Below are positions 43,398 to 52,129 of a DNA stretch of 64,000 nt, piece by piece. Numbering within the stretch: position 1 is the first letter of the stretch; each line of letters starts with the position of its first letter. Under the pieces are notes generated by a model. The model saw nothing but the letters and a program-made list of their open reading frames with translations. It was not told the origin of the DNA and searched no databases. This DNA comes from an uncultured Parvularculaceae bacterium (GTDB lineage Bacteria > Pseudomonadota > Alphaproteobacteria > Caulobacterales > Parvularculaceae), in assembly GCA_947259375.1 (NCBI GenBank), contig CAMYLZ010000005.1:1-64000 (forward strand). Reading direction: 5' to 3'. A program made the translations under genes and the position numbers.

Positions 43398-44400
43398 GAA
43401 TAACCTGATCGCCTACGCCGCCCGCTTGCCGAAGGCCGAGCTGCATTTGCATATCGAAGGCAGCCTTGAGCCGGAAATGCTGTTCAAGCTCGCCGGCCGC
43501 AACGGCGTCGATATTCCGTTCAAGTCGGTCGAGGAAGTGCGTGCGGCGTATCAGTTCTCGAACCTGCAGGACTTTCTCGATATTTATTATCAGGGAATGA
43601 GCGTTCTGAAGACGGAAGAAGATTTCTTCGACTTGACCATGGCCTATCTGAACCGCGCGCGCGCCGACAATGTGCGCCATGCGGAAATCTTCTTCGACCC
43701 GCAAGGCCATACCGAACGCGGCGTTGCTTTCGACACGGCGATCAGCGGCATCGTCACGGCGCTCGACATGGCGAAGGCGCAATTCGGCATGACCGCAAAA
43801 CTGATCATGTGTTTCTTGCGCCACCTGCCCGAAGACGATGCCTTCGACACCCTCAAACAGGCGGAAAACTGGCTCGACCGCATAGAAGCAGTCGGCCTTG
43901 ATTCATCGGAAGTCGGCCATCCGCCGGCAAAATTTGAACGGGCCTTCAAGGCCGCTCATGAGCGCGGCCTCAAACGCGTCGCCCATGCGGGTGAGGAAGG
44001 CCCGCCGGCCTATATCCGCGAAGCGCTCGACCTGCTCACGATCGATCGGCTCGATCACGGCAATCGCTCGCTCGAGGATGACGCGCTGGTCGCACGCCTC
44101 GTTAACGAAGCGATGACGCTGACGGTCTGCCCCTTGTCGAACCTCAAGCTTTGCGTTGTCGACGACATGAAAGTCCATCCGCTCAAGCGCATGCTTGATT
44201 TTGGTTTACGCGCCACCGTCAATTCCGACGACCCGTCCTATTTTGGCGGTTACATTAACGACAATTTCAAGGCGGTGATCGAAGCGCTCGACCTTTCGCG
44301 CGACGACATCAAGACGCTGGCGAAAAATTCATTCGCCGGATCGTTCCTTACCGACGGTGAAAAGCGCGCGCAGATCGCCGCCATCGATCTTGTCAATTAA
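43390..44400 (+). CDS. Adenine deaminase (adenosine deaminase family, TTG start)
   Basis: A 336-residue enzyme that converts adenine to hypoxanthine and ammonia. The metal-binding His 19 and His 21 are in AELHLHIEGS. LDSSEVGHPPAKFERAF and VNSDDPSYFGGYINDNF are the features that separate the adenine-specific (type 2, Aah1-like) branch from true adenosine deaminases; HAGEEGPPAYI and TVCPLSNLKLCV fit both. The start is TTG at 43390: no ATG precedes the essential histidines, and AGGAC is upstream. It overlaps the DUF418 gene by 8 bp. Purine salvage role. Confidence 0.9.
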   Translation: MDKNNLIAYAARLPKAELHLHIEGSLEPEMLFKLAGRNGVDIPFKSVEEVRAAYQFSNLQDFLDIYYQGMSVLKTEEDFFDLTMAYLNRARADNVRHAEIFFDPQGHTERGVAFDTAISGIVTALDMAKAQFGMTAKLIMCFLRHLPEDDAFDTLKQAENWLDRIEAVGLDSSEVGHPPAKFERAFKAAHERGLKRVAHAGEEGPPAYIREALDLLTIDRLDHGNRSLEDDALVARLVNEAMTLTVCPLSNLKLCVVDDMKVHPLKRMLDFGLRATVNSDDPSYFGGYINDNFKAVIEALDLSRDDIKTLAKNSFAGSFLTDGEKRAQIAAIDLVN

Positions 44401-44505
44401 AGCGCCAGTCACGATTCAATCACATTCAGGTTAGGTCCGTATAGCGTTTACTTTTTAAAAACAGGTCCGGCATCTTGTTTTGTACACGCACAAAGGATCT
44501 GCAAA

Positions 44506-46776
44506 GTGACGAATAGTACTGACAGCAACGCGCTCTGTATTTGGCGAAAAAACACCGAAATCATCATCGCCGCCAGTCAGTCCGTTTTCGCGGCGTTTCT
44601 CGCGGCGATCTATTTCGTCGCTGCAAAACCGGTCGACGCCCATCCTGAGCAATCGCTGACCGGCGCCGCCATGATGGTATTCCTGCTGATTTGCGTCGCC
44701 CGGCTCGGTTATGTCCGTCGCCGCCCGCCCAACGCCTGGTTTCCATGGGTTTCCGCCGGGATCGACATCGCGACCCTGACCGTCATCATCATGTCCTATG
44801 CCAGCCAGTATGACGGCTTCGTCGCTTCGCTGAAGGCGCCGACATTTTCCGTCTATTTTGTCCTTACCGCGCTGCACGCCATGCGTTTCGCGCCGCTACT
44901 GGCTTTTTCAACCGGCGCGTTCGCCGCCTTTGGCTGGGTGCTGGTTGTGAGCGTCGCGCTTGTCGACGGCGCCGGCGTCACCCGCAGCTATGTCGAATAT
45001 GTCTCCACCGCCAATATCCTGATCGGCGCCGAGATTGAAAAAATCATCAGCCTGATCGCTTTCGCCATCGTCCTCGCCGTCGGCTGTGCGCGCGGCAAGA
45101 GCGTGCTTGAGGCGGAAGCCGCGCGAGAAAAAGAATTGTCGCGCGCGAAATCGGAATTCCTCGCCAATATGAGCCATGAGATCCGCACGCCCATGAATGG
45201 CCTGATCGGCATTGGCGAGCTGCTTGAACGCACCAACCTTGACCGTCAGCAAGCCGATTATGTCCGTATCTTGCGCAATTCCGGCGATACCCTGCTGACG
45301 GTGATCAACGACATTCTCGACATATCGAAAATCGAATCCGGCAAACTGACATTGTCGCCTCGGCCTTTTTGCCTGCAGGAGCTGCTTGAAGACGTCGCCG
45401 AAACGCATGCTGCGACGGCGTCGAAAAAAGGCCTCGAGATCACCGTCGCCGGCGACCCAGCCGCGACGCCGTTTGTCGAGGGTGACGACGCCCGATTGCG
45501 GCAAGTTATTTCCAACCTTGTCGGCAACGCCGTCAAATTCACCGAATCCGGGCATGTGATGATGAGCCTCGCAATACGCGAAGACGCAAATGGCGAGGAT
45601 GTCGGCGTAACGATTGACGTTCAAGACACCGGTGTTGGGATTGCGCCGGAAAACCTCAAAAAGATTTTCAACAAGTTCGAACAGGCGGATAATTCGATCA
45701 CCCGGAAATTCGGCGGCACCGGGCTCGGCCTCGCGATCGCCCGGCATCTTCTCGAGGCGATGGACGGCAATTTGAGCGCAACCTCGACGCCGGGAACGGG
45801 CTCGACCTTCACTGCCGCCCTGACGCTGCCGAAAGTCGCCCCCCCGGCATTGCACCTGTCCGCAAACCAGGACGAATCTTTCCACGGAAAACGCGCGCTG
45901 GTGGTCGACGATCTCGACGCCAATCTGACCGTGTTGACGGAAATGTTGCGCGCCTGGAACATCGCCGTTGAGCCGATTTCCTGCCCATTGGAAGCGGTCA
46001 CGGCGGTTACCCGCAATCCACGCGCCTATGACATCGTGCTGATGGATTACAATATGCCGAAGCTCAACGGCGTCGAGGCGGCGAGGAAAATCTCGGATAA
46101 GCTGGGCGATGCCAAACCGCCGATCCTGTTGCTGACATCGGTGGATTACATCACCAACGCCAGCGAGCTGAAAGACGCCGGCATCGAAGAATATATGATC
46201 AAGCCGTTGCGCCGCAGCCGCCTGCTTAACCTTTTGCGCAAATACTTCGCCCGCACTCCGGCGCCAACCGCCGCCAATGACGCCGATTTCGTTCCCCCGC
46301 CCAAAGCTGAAACGGCGCGCTCAACGACCATGCCGGAAGGCGAAAAGCGCAAAGTGCTCGTCGCTGAAGACAATGAGATCAACCGCACCGTGATTTCCCT
46401 GATGCTGAAGCCGCTGGCCCGTGAAATTATCATTGCGGAAGACGGCGTCGCGGCGCTGGAGAAATTCAAACAGCATCCCGATATCGACTGCATCTTGATG
46501 GATGTTTCCATGCCGGTGCTCGACGGACTCGCGGCGACAAGAAACATCAGGGAGTTCGAGCGCCTAAACGGCCTCGCGCCAACGCCGATCATTGGCGTGA
46601 CCGCCCATGCACAGACCGAAGAACAGGAAAAGGCGCTGCAGGCCGGAATGGATGAATGCCTGACAAAACCGGTCAAACGGGAAACGCTGGAGCGGGTCTT
46701 TGCGCGCTTGCGCGCGCCGGCGGCTGCGCCCGCAGCCAGCGCAACCGTTCCGGCAAAGGCGAAGATCGCCCTTTAA
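44506..46776 (+). CDS. Hybrid histidine kinase with two receiver domains
   Basis: A 756-residue sensor (GTG start). The first ~200 residues carry about six membrane helices with no recognised sensor fold. Then comes a phospho-acceptor domain (SEFLANMSHEIRTPMNGLIG, His 224), an ATPase domain (N box LRQVISNLVGNAVKFTES, DTGVGIAPEN, FGGTGLGLAIARHLLEAM) and two receivers with phospho-accepting Asp 514 (IVLMDYNMPKLNG) and Asp 666 (CILMDVSMPVLDG). Both receivers keep the acidic pair (VVDD; AEDN) and Lys. No output domain is present, so a phosphotransfer partner is expected; none is nearby. Confidence 0.94.
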   Translation: MTNSTDSNALCIWRKNTEIIIAASQSVFAAFLAAIYFVAAKPVDAHPEQSLTGAAMMVFLLICVARLGYVRRRPPNAWFPWVSAGIDIATLTVIIMSYASQYDGFVASLKAPTFSVYFVLTALHAMRFAPLLAFSTGAFAAFGWVLVVSVALVDGAGVTRSYVEYVSTANILIGAEIEKIISLIAFAIVLAVGCARGKSVLEAEAAREKELSRAKSEFLANMSHEIRTPMNGLIGIGELLERTNLDRQQADYVRILRNSGDTLLTVINDILDISKIESGKLTLSPRPFCLQELLEDVAETHAATASKKGLEITVAGDPAATPFVEGDDARLRQVISNLVGNAVKFTESGHVMMSLAIREDANGEDVGVTIDVQDTGVGIAPENLKKIFNKFEQADNSITRKFGGTGLGLAIARHLLEAMDGNLSATSTPGTGSTFTAALTLPKVAPPALHLSANQDESFHGKRALVVDDLDANLTVLTEMLRAWNIAVEPISCPLEAVTAVTRNPRAYDIVLMDYNMPKLNGVEAARKISDKLGDAKPPILLLTSVDYITNASELKDAGIEEYMIKPLRRSRLLNLLRKYFARTPAPTAANDADFVPPPKAETARSTTMPEGEKRKVLVAEDNEINRTVISLMLKPLAREIIIAEDGVAALEKFKQHPDIDCILMDVSMPVLDGLAATRNIREFERLNGLAPTPIIGVTAHAQTEEQEKALQAGMDECLTKPVKRETLERVFARLRAPAAAPAASATVPAKAKIAL

Positions 46777-47327
46777 TCGTCGTGGATTTCGGTGATCTTC
46801 GAGCCTTCGAGCGAGAGATTGTACATCAGCCCTTTGCTGTCGAAGACGAATGCGACAATCGGCTGATTGAGCCGCGTCGCATCGATCGACCCGCCCGCGC
46901 CAAGCGTCACCACCGTCACCGACGCATCGACGCCGATTTCCCAGCCGTCGCTCAAGCGGAATTTTTCAAGCGCCTTCGGATCGAGAAAAACGATAATCTG
47001 GCGGCGCGCCTGCGCGCCGAGCTGGAAGCCGATGGACGCCGCCGCCGTTGAATAATAAGCAACGGACCGGCCGCCGACCCTGAGCGCGCCCTCGCCATAT
47101 TCCCCGCCGATGCCGATGCCGGCTTTCTTGACCGACGGGAACACCAGAACGCCTGCCGCTTTGGCCAGCACTTCATCCGCGCCGGAGATATCTTCGCGAA
47201 ACTCGGCCAGCGCCTTGTCCGTACGCCGATCGATTTTTTCTTTCGACGCCGCATGGGCTGCCCCCGCGACGGCCGCAATGGCGGCAAGGACCGGCAACAG
47301 GGTTCTTCCTAGGGTAAGAGTATTCAT
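46773..47327 (-). CDS. Exported SYLF (YSC84) domain lipid-binding protein
   Basis: A 184-residue protein from the ATG at 47327 with AGGAGACG upstream. A signal peptide (LGRTLLPVLAAIAAVAGAAHA) precedes the SYLF domain: VLAKAAGVLVFPSVKKAGIGIGGEYGEGAL, then SIGFQLGAQARRQIIVFLD and WEIGVDASVTVVTLGAGGSID. SYLF domains bind lipids, and in bacteria occur as secreted proteins of unknown role. It overlaps the 3' end of the hybrid kinase by 4 bp and converges on it. A 9-bp inverted repeat with CtrA-like sequence lies upstream. Confidence 0.92.
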   Translation of the reverse strand: MNTLTLGRTLLPVLAAIAAVAGAAHAASKEKIDRRTDKALAEFREDISGADEVLAKAAGVLVFPSVKKAGIGIGGEYGEGALRVGGRSVAYYSTAAASIGFQLGAQARRQIIVFLDPKALEKFRLSDGWEIGVDASVTVVTLGAGGSIDATRLNQPIVAFVFDSKGLMYNLSLEGSKITEIHDD

Positions 47328-47401
47328 TTTCACGTCTCCTGACATGGGGGGGCGCATCCGGCGCGAAATATAACGCTGAATACGCCAGTTTTGCGGCGCA
47401 A

Positions 47402-47435
47402 GCCGTTAACCAAAACTTACCATTTAGTTAACGGC
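47402..47435. promoter_or_regulatory. 9-bp inverted repeat with CtrA-like TTAA box
   Basis: GCCGTTAAC (47402-47410) and GTTAACGGC (47427-47435) are perfect inverted arms, 16 bp apart. Between and across them TTAA-N7-TTAC (47406-47420) is close to the CtrA consensus. It lies in the 122-bp gap that must hold the SYLF gene's promoter. There is no T-run, so a terminator is unlikely. Confidence 0.4.
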
Positions 47436-47449
47436 GCTTGTCGTCAGGC

Positions 47450-47812
47450 TTATCGCCCCCAGCCGGCGATGACCTCCATCACCGTTTCAATATCCGCGCC
47501 CGTCGCCTCGATCCAGGCTTGCGAAGGCCCGCGCCAGCGGCATTGCGCCCAGTCGACGGCGCCGTTCTTTTTGAAAGCGACGCCCTCTTGTTGCAGCAGG
47601 CGGCGTTGCCGGCCCGCGCCGTCGTGATCGGCCATGGCGCCGGACGATGTGATAATGCGATGCCACGGCAAGCCCTTCGGCGCGGCGCGCAAGGCCCGCG
47701 CAACCTGCCGCGGCCCGACACCGGCAATGAGGCTGGCGATCATGCCGTAGCTCGCGACTTCTCCCTTCGGCACGTCGCGAATGAGGGCGTAAACGGGCGC
47801 GTAGTCTGACAT
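47450..47812 (-). CDS. Alkyltransferase-like protein (ATL)
   Basis: A 120-residue protein of the O6-alkylguanine-DNA alkyltransferase C-terminal fold. The HTH is VPKGEVASYGMIASLIA, the arginine-finger region GPRQVARALRA. In true alkyltransferases the active site is PCHR; here it is PWHR (Trp 50), which defines ATL proteins. ATLs bind O6-alkylguanine without repairing it and flag it to nucleotide-excision repair. The ATG at 47812 was chosen because the family begins near here; an upstream start would add 17 residues without clear homology. It follows the thiolase gene by about 100 bp. Confidence 0.9.
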   Translation of the reverse strand: MSDYAPVYALIRDVPKGEVASYGMIASLIAGVGPRQVARALRAAPKGLPWHRIITSSGAMADHDGAGRQRRLLQQEGVAFKKNGAVDWAQCRWRGPSQAWIEATGADIETVMEVIAGWGR

Positions 47813-47917
47813 CAAATTGGAACCGCTTTTGTTGCGGACACCCGAAAGCAATCCGGCATCCACCGGCTAATGGGCCCTGACGCACGGTCGGAATGACGCG
47901 CAACTCTAGCCCCGCGC

Positions 47918-49114
47918 CTACGCCACCTCGAACAGCCCCGCCGCGCCTTGTCCGCCGCCGACGCACATGGTGCAGACGACATATTTCACGCCACGACGCT
48001 TGCCCTCGATCAACGCATGGCCGACCATGCGCGCGCCCGACATGCCGTAAGGATGGCCGATGGAAATCGCGCCGCCATTGACATTCAGCAGCTCGTTTGG
48101 AATGCCGAGCTTGTCGCGGCAATAAAGCACCTGCACGGCGAAGGCCTCATTCAGCTCCCACAGGCCGATATCGTCCATTTTGAGGCCGTTTTTCTCGAGC
48201 AGCTTCGGTACTGCAAACACCGGGCCGATGCCCATCTCGTCCGGATCGGTGCCGGCGACCGCCATGCCGCGATAAACGCCGAGCGGCGAAAGCCCGCGCC
48301 TCTCGGCTTCCTTCGCCTCCATGACCACAGCGGCCGAAGCGCCGTCGGACAGTTGCGATGCGTTGCCGGCGGTAATGTGCGCGCCTTGTTGAACCCGCTG
48401 GCCGCCCTTGAAGACGGGCTTCAAGCCGGCAAGCCCTTCAAGCGTCGTACCCGGACGATTGCCTTCATCCTTGTCGAGGGTCATTTCGACATCCGAGGTT
48501 TCGCCGGTCGCTTTGTCAGTAAATTTCATGACAGAAGGCAACGGTGCGATTTCGTCGTCGAACTTGCCGGCTTCCTGCGCCGCATGGGTGCGCTGTTGCG
48601 ATTGCAGCGAATATTCGTCCTGCGCCTCGCGAGAGATGCCGTAGCGCTCGGCGACGATTTCGGCGGTTTCGATCATCGACATATAGGTGGCGGGAATGTT
48701 CTCAACCAGCCATGGATCAGGCCGCACAAACATCTCGCCGGTCTGGTTGGTGGAGATCGATTCAACGCCGCCGCCGACAGCGACCGCCATATTATCGACC
48801 AGCACTTGCTTGGCCGCCGTGGCGATCGCCATCATGCCCGACGCGCATTGCCGGTCGATCGACATGCCCGGCACGTGATGCGGCACGCCGGCGCGCAGCA
48901 ACGCCTGGCGCGCGACATTCTGGAACGCCGTTCCCTGCTGGAGCGCGGCGCCGAAGACGACATCCTCGACCTCGCCGGCGTCGATCCCGGCGCGTTCAAT
49001 GGCGTGCTTGATGGCGTGGCCGCCAAGGGTCTGGGCAGGCGTCGCGTTAAAAGCGCCGCGATAGGCCTTGCCGATGGGTGTGCGGGCGGTCGAGACGATG
49101 ACGGCTTCTCTCAT
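47918..49114 (-). CDS. Acetyl-CoA C-acyltransferase (thiolase)
   Basis: A 398-residue thiolase that cleaves 3-ketoacyl-CoA. The nucleophilic Cys is in [20 protein letters not shown] near residue 90; [20 protein letters not shown] carries the His, and [16 protein letters not shown] the acid/base Cys. AGGAG precedes the ATG. It lies 12 bp after the SDR gene and ends the acyl-CoA degradation operon. Its natural chain length is unknown. Confidence 0.96.
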   Translation of the reverse strand: MREAVIVSTARTPIGKAYRGAFNATPAQTLGGHAIKHAIERAGIDAGEVEDVVFGAALQQGTAFQNVARQALLRAGVPHHVPGMSIDRQCASGMMAIATAAKQVLVDNMAVAVGGGVESISTNQTGEMFVRPDPWLVENIPATYMSMIETAEIVAERYGISREAQDEYSLQSQQRTHAAQEAGKFDDEIAPLPSVMKFTDKATGETSDVEMTLDKDEGNRPGTTLEGLAGLKPVFKGGQRVQQGAHITAGNASQLSDGASAAVVMEAKEAERRGLSPLGVYRGMAVAGTDPDEMGIGPVFAVPKLLEKNGLKMDDIGLWELNEAFAVQVLYCRDKLGIPNELLNVNGGAISIGHPYGMSGARMVGHALIEGKRRGVKYVVCTMCVGGGQGAAGLFEVA

Positions 49115-49126
49115 AATCTGGGCTCC

Positions 49127-50044
49127 TTATTGCTTTTGCGCAAAGGCTTGCGCCTTGGCCATGAAGTTCATATTCGGGCCGGATGAATTGTCATAATAAT
49201 GCACATTATCCGTAGACGAAATTTCCCCCCAGCGTTCAGCGATTTCTTCCGGCGTCTGGGCGTCCGGCGGCAGGTAAACGCCGTCGGTTTCGACAATATA
49301 GGCGCGCGCATAGCCGCCTGCCGCGCAACTCACCACCGCGCGGGACGGCGCCGCGTCGCTAACGAGGTATAACATCGCCGCGGTGATCGCCTCCGGCGTC
49401 ATCTGCTCGAGGATCGGCTCGGGGATGCCGAGATCCTCGGTCATGCGCGTTCTCGCCGAGGGCGAGAGCGCATTGACGTGAATATTGTATTTCGCGCCTT
49501 CAAGATGCAGCGCATTCATCATGCCGATCATGCCGGCTTTCGCCGCGCCGTAATTGGCCTGCCCGAAGATTCCATGCAGGCCCGATGGCGATGAAGTAAA
49601 GACCACCCGGCCGTAATTCTGCTCGCGCATGATCGACCATACGGCATGGGTGCAGATCGCCGAGCCGACTAGGTGCACGTCGATAACAGTCCGGAAATCG
49701 CCGAGCGTCATCTTGTGAAACGTCTTGTCACGGAGGATGCCGGCATTGTTGACGAGAATGTCGATGCGGCCCCATTTTTCCATGGCCGCGCCGACCATCG
49801 CCGCGACCTGGGCCTCATCCGTGACGCTGGCGGCGTTTGCAATGGCTTCCCCGCCTGCCGCATTGATATGCGCCGCGACCTCTTCAGCCGCAGAGACCGA
49901 CCCGCCGGAGCCGTCCACCGCGCCGCCAAGATCATTGACCACGACTTTTGCGCCGCGGCTCGCCAGCGCAATTGCGTGAGACTTTCCAAGGCCGTTGCCG
50001 GCGCCGGTGACGATGGCGACTTTGCCGTCATAATTGATGGACAA
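49127..50044 (-). CDS. SDR dehydrogenase, HSD17B4-like (TTG start)
   Basis: A 305-residue short-chain dehydrogenase, probably (3R)-hydroxyacyl-CoA dehydrogenase. TTG at 50044 has GGAG 8 nt upstream and starts the first strand directly (LSINYDGKVAIVTGAGNGLG); earlier starts would run into the OsmC gene. NADP-binding GAGNGLGKSH, NNAG and the active-site Ser-Tyr-Lys (TSSPSG; NYGAAKAGMIG) are present. The longer C-terminal part is like the SDR half of peroxisomal multifunctional enzyme 2. Acts with the MaoC gene product at 50512. Confidence 0.93.
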   Translation of the reverse strand: MSINYDGKVAIVTGAGNGLGKSHAIALASRGAKVVVNDLGGAVDGSGGSVSAAEEVAAHINAAGGEAIANAASVTDEAQVAAMVGAAMEKWGRIDILVNNAGILRDKTFHKMTLGDFRTVIDVHLVGSAICTHAVWSIMREQNYGRVVFTSSPSGLHGIFGQANYGAAKAGMIGMMNALHLEGAKYNIHVNALSPSARTRMTEDLGIPEPILEQMTPEAITAAMLYLVSDAAPSRAVVSCAAGGYARAYIVETDGVYLPPDAQTPEEIAERWGEISSTDNVHYYDNSSGPNMNFMAKAQAFAQKQ

Positions 50045-50061
50045 TGGGCTTCTCCGTTGGC

Positions 50062-50505
50062 TTAGCGAACAACCACTTCCGTCTTGACGGAATTGGCGAT
50101 GAAACAATTTTCGTGCGATGCGCGATGCATCTCGGCGAGCATTTCGGCGCTGACCTCTACGCCTTCGCCAAAGGTGATGTTCGGCGCAAGTTCAACGCGC
50201 GTGATGGCGAGGCGGCCGTCCGCGTTTTTCTCCAGATGGCCGGTGGCGCGGTCTTCATAGGCATCGACCAAAAGGCGCTTGCGGGCGGCGATGGCGAGAA
50301 AAGTCAGCATGTGACAACTGGCGATGGAGGCGACAAAGGCTTCTTCCGGATCGACGCAGGCCGGATCGCCTAGGAATGCGGGCGCAGCGGCGGCGCGCAC
50401 CATCTCGCCATTATCAAACCGCCACAGATGCGTGCGGTTATAGTCCTTATAGGCGAAACTTTCCGTCTCGCGCTTCCAGTTGATTGTCGCCAGATGTTCC
50501 GACAT
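50062..50505 (-). CDS. OsmC family protein
   Basis: A 147-residue OsmC/Ohr-fold protein. FLGDPACVDPEEAFVASIASCHMLTFLAIAARK holds the first redox cysteine region (PEE-x-F-x-x-S-x-x-x-CHM), and ASHENCFIANSVKTEV the second cysteine. Family members reduce organic and fatty-acid hydroperoxides or act in stress defence. It is embedded, 6 bp after the MaoC gene and 17 bp before the SDR gene, in an acyl-CoA degradation operon, which suggests a role in removing lipid peroxides made there. Confidence 0.92.
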   Translation of the reverse strand: MSEHLATINWKRETESFAYKDYNRTHLWRFDNGEMVRAAAAPAFLGDPACVDPEEAFVASIASCHMLTFLAIAARKRLLVDAYEDRATGHLEKNADGRLAITRVELAPNITFGEGVEVSAEMLAEMHRASHENCFIANSVKTEVVVR

Positions 50506-50511
50506 CGCGCC

Positions 50512-50967
50512 TCACACCATTTGCATGGTCAGCCATTCGGCGATCAGGGCCGGCTTCGCCTCGCCCTCGATCTCAACCTTGACCGCATATTTCAACGACC
50601 ACTGACCGGGAATTTTCTGATCCGCCGACATCAGCGAAAAACGCCCGCGAATACGCTTTCCGGATTTTACCGGGGTTACGAACCGCACCCGCTCAAATCC
50701 GTAATTGACGCCCATTTTAACGCCGTCGAGCACCACCACCGCATCGGCAGCGAGGCGCGAGAGCATTGATAATGTCAAGAATCCATGCGCGACGGTCGTC
50801 CCGAACGGCGTCGATTTCGCCGCCTCCGCGTCCACATGAATGAACTGGTGGTCTTCCGTAACAGCCGCAAACTGATTGATGCGGTCCTGATCGATCGTGA
50901 TCCAGTCGGAAACGCCGGTTTCCTTGCCGACATGGTCTTTGATCGCTTCCGGCGCGACGGACAACAT
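50512..50967 (-). CDS. MaoC-family (R)-specific enoyl-CoA hydratase
   Basis: A 151-residue hot-dog-fold hydratase. The ATG at 50967 follows AAGGAG by 7 nt. ISDW-type start (GVSDWITIDQDRINQFAAVTEDHQFIHVD) carries the Asp-His active-site motif, and FGTTVAHGFLTLSMLSRL is the second signature. It adds water to 2-enoyl-CoA; the R-specific product fits the downstream SDR. It starts 11 bp after the acyl-CoA dehydrogenase gene at 50979. Confidence 0.93.
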   Translation of the reverse strand: MLSVAPEAIKDHVGKETGVSDWITIDQDRINQFAAVTEDHQFIHVDAEAAKSTPFGTTVAHGFLTLSMLSRLAADAVVVLDGVKMGVNYGFERVRFVTPVKSGKRIRGRFSLMSADQKIPGQWSLKYAVKVEIEGEAKPALIAEWLTMQMV

Positions 50968-50978
50968 ATGCAAACTCC

Positions 50979-52118
50979 TTAATAACCGCGCAGGCGGGCG
51001 ATGCGATCGGCATGAAACGCCGGATCGCCGAACATTTCCTGCGCCACGCGAATGCGCTTCATGTAAAAACCGATATCATATTCATCGGTCATGCCGATGC
51101 CGCCATGCATTTGCACGGCTTCCTGGCTGGCGAGTTTCGCCGCCGCCCCGGCTTTGGCTTTCGCCAGTGAACAGACCACGCCGGCCATGTCGTAACTCTC
51201 GTCAAGCTCCTGCAATGCTTTCAAGGTGGCGGATTTCGCCAGCTCAATCTCCGAATAAAGATGCGCGGCGCGATGTTGCAGCGCCTGGAACCTGCCGATC
51301 TCGGTTCCGAACTGTTTGCGCTCTTTAAGATAATCGACAGTCATTTTAAACGCCGTCTGCGCCGCGCCCGACATTTCCGCCGCGAGCCCTGCGCGCCCCG
51401 CGCCGAGCACGCCCTCAAGCGCCGCATAACCGCCATCGACCTCGCCCAGCACATCGTCGCCGGTCGCCTCGACGCCGTCAAAGCGGATGCGCGCGGCGTT
51501 GCGGCTGTCGACCATTTGCGTGCGCTCGACCGAGACCCCATTCGACTTCGCATCGACCAGGAACAAGGTCAGGCCCTGTTCCTCGCCCGGCGCGCCGGCG
51601 CTGCGCGCGGCGACAATAATCTTGTCGGCCACATGGCCATCTGCAATAAAAGTCTTGTCGCCGGAGAGCCTGAAGCCATTGCCGTGTTTTTCCGCCGCCA
51701 TGGCGGTTTTCGCCGGCGCGTGCTTCGCGCCTTCATCGACCGCGAGGGCGTAGAGCATTTCCCCGGCGGCGATCTTCGGCAGGCTTTGCTGGCGCTGCGC
51801 GTCGGAGCCGAGCTTTTTGAGCGCCGTCGCCGCCAGCACGGAAGTGGACAGAAAAGGCGATGCCGTCAGTGTGCGGCCCATTTCCTCAGCGAGCACGCCG
51901 GCGCCGACGAAACCGAAATCGGCTCCGCCGAATTCTTCGTCAACAAGAATGCCGGCCCAGCCCATCTCCGCCATCTCTTTCCAGAGATCGCGGGAAAAGC
52001 CATCAGGGTCGTTCGTATCGCGCAATTTCCGCAGCGCGCTGACCGGGGCTTTTGCATCGAGAAACCCGCGCGCCGCATCGCGCAGCATTTCCTGTTCTTC
52101 GGTGAGGACGAGAGGCAT
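50979..52118 (-). CDS. Acyl-CoA dehydrogenase, smaller subunit type
   Basis: A 379-residue FAD flavoprotein from the ATG at 52118 (AGGAACAAG upstream). The N-terminal domain has EEFGGADFGFVGAGVLAEEM, the middle domain the shorter FIADGHVADKIIVAARS, and the C-terminal bundle YLKERKQFGTEIGRFQALQH and VQMHGGIGMTDEYDIGFYMK. The expected Glu/Asp base near EMFGD is not clearly placed, as in FadE subunits that work as heteromers. It is paired with the 403-residue dehydrogenase 11 bp upstream, so a two-subunit (alpha2-beta2) enzyme is likely. Confidence 0.92.
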   Translation of the reverse strand: MPLVLTEEQEMLRDAARGFLDAKAPVSALRKLRDTNDPDGFSRDLWKEMAEMGWAGILVDEEFGGADFGFVGAGVLAEEMGRTLTASPFLSTSVLAATALKKLGSDAQRQQSLPKIAAGEMLYALAVDEGAKHAPAKTAMAAEKHGNGFRLSGDKTFIADGHVADKIIVAARSAGAPGEEQGLTLFLVDAKSNGVSVERTQMVDSRNAARIRFDGVEATGDDVLGEVDGGYAALEGVLGAGRAGLAAEMSGAAQTAFKMTVDYLKERKQFGTEIGRFQALQHRAAHLYSEIELAKSATLKALQELDESYDMAGVVCSLAKAKAGAAAKLASQEAVQMHGGIGMTDEYDIGFYMKRIRVAQEMFGDPAFHADRIARLRGY

Positions 52119-52129
52119 ATTCTTGTTCC

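Noticed and set aside
47948-49186. A 412-codon open frame on the + strand
   Set aside because: Opposite the thiolase gene, which has all catalytic motifs.
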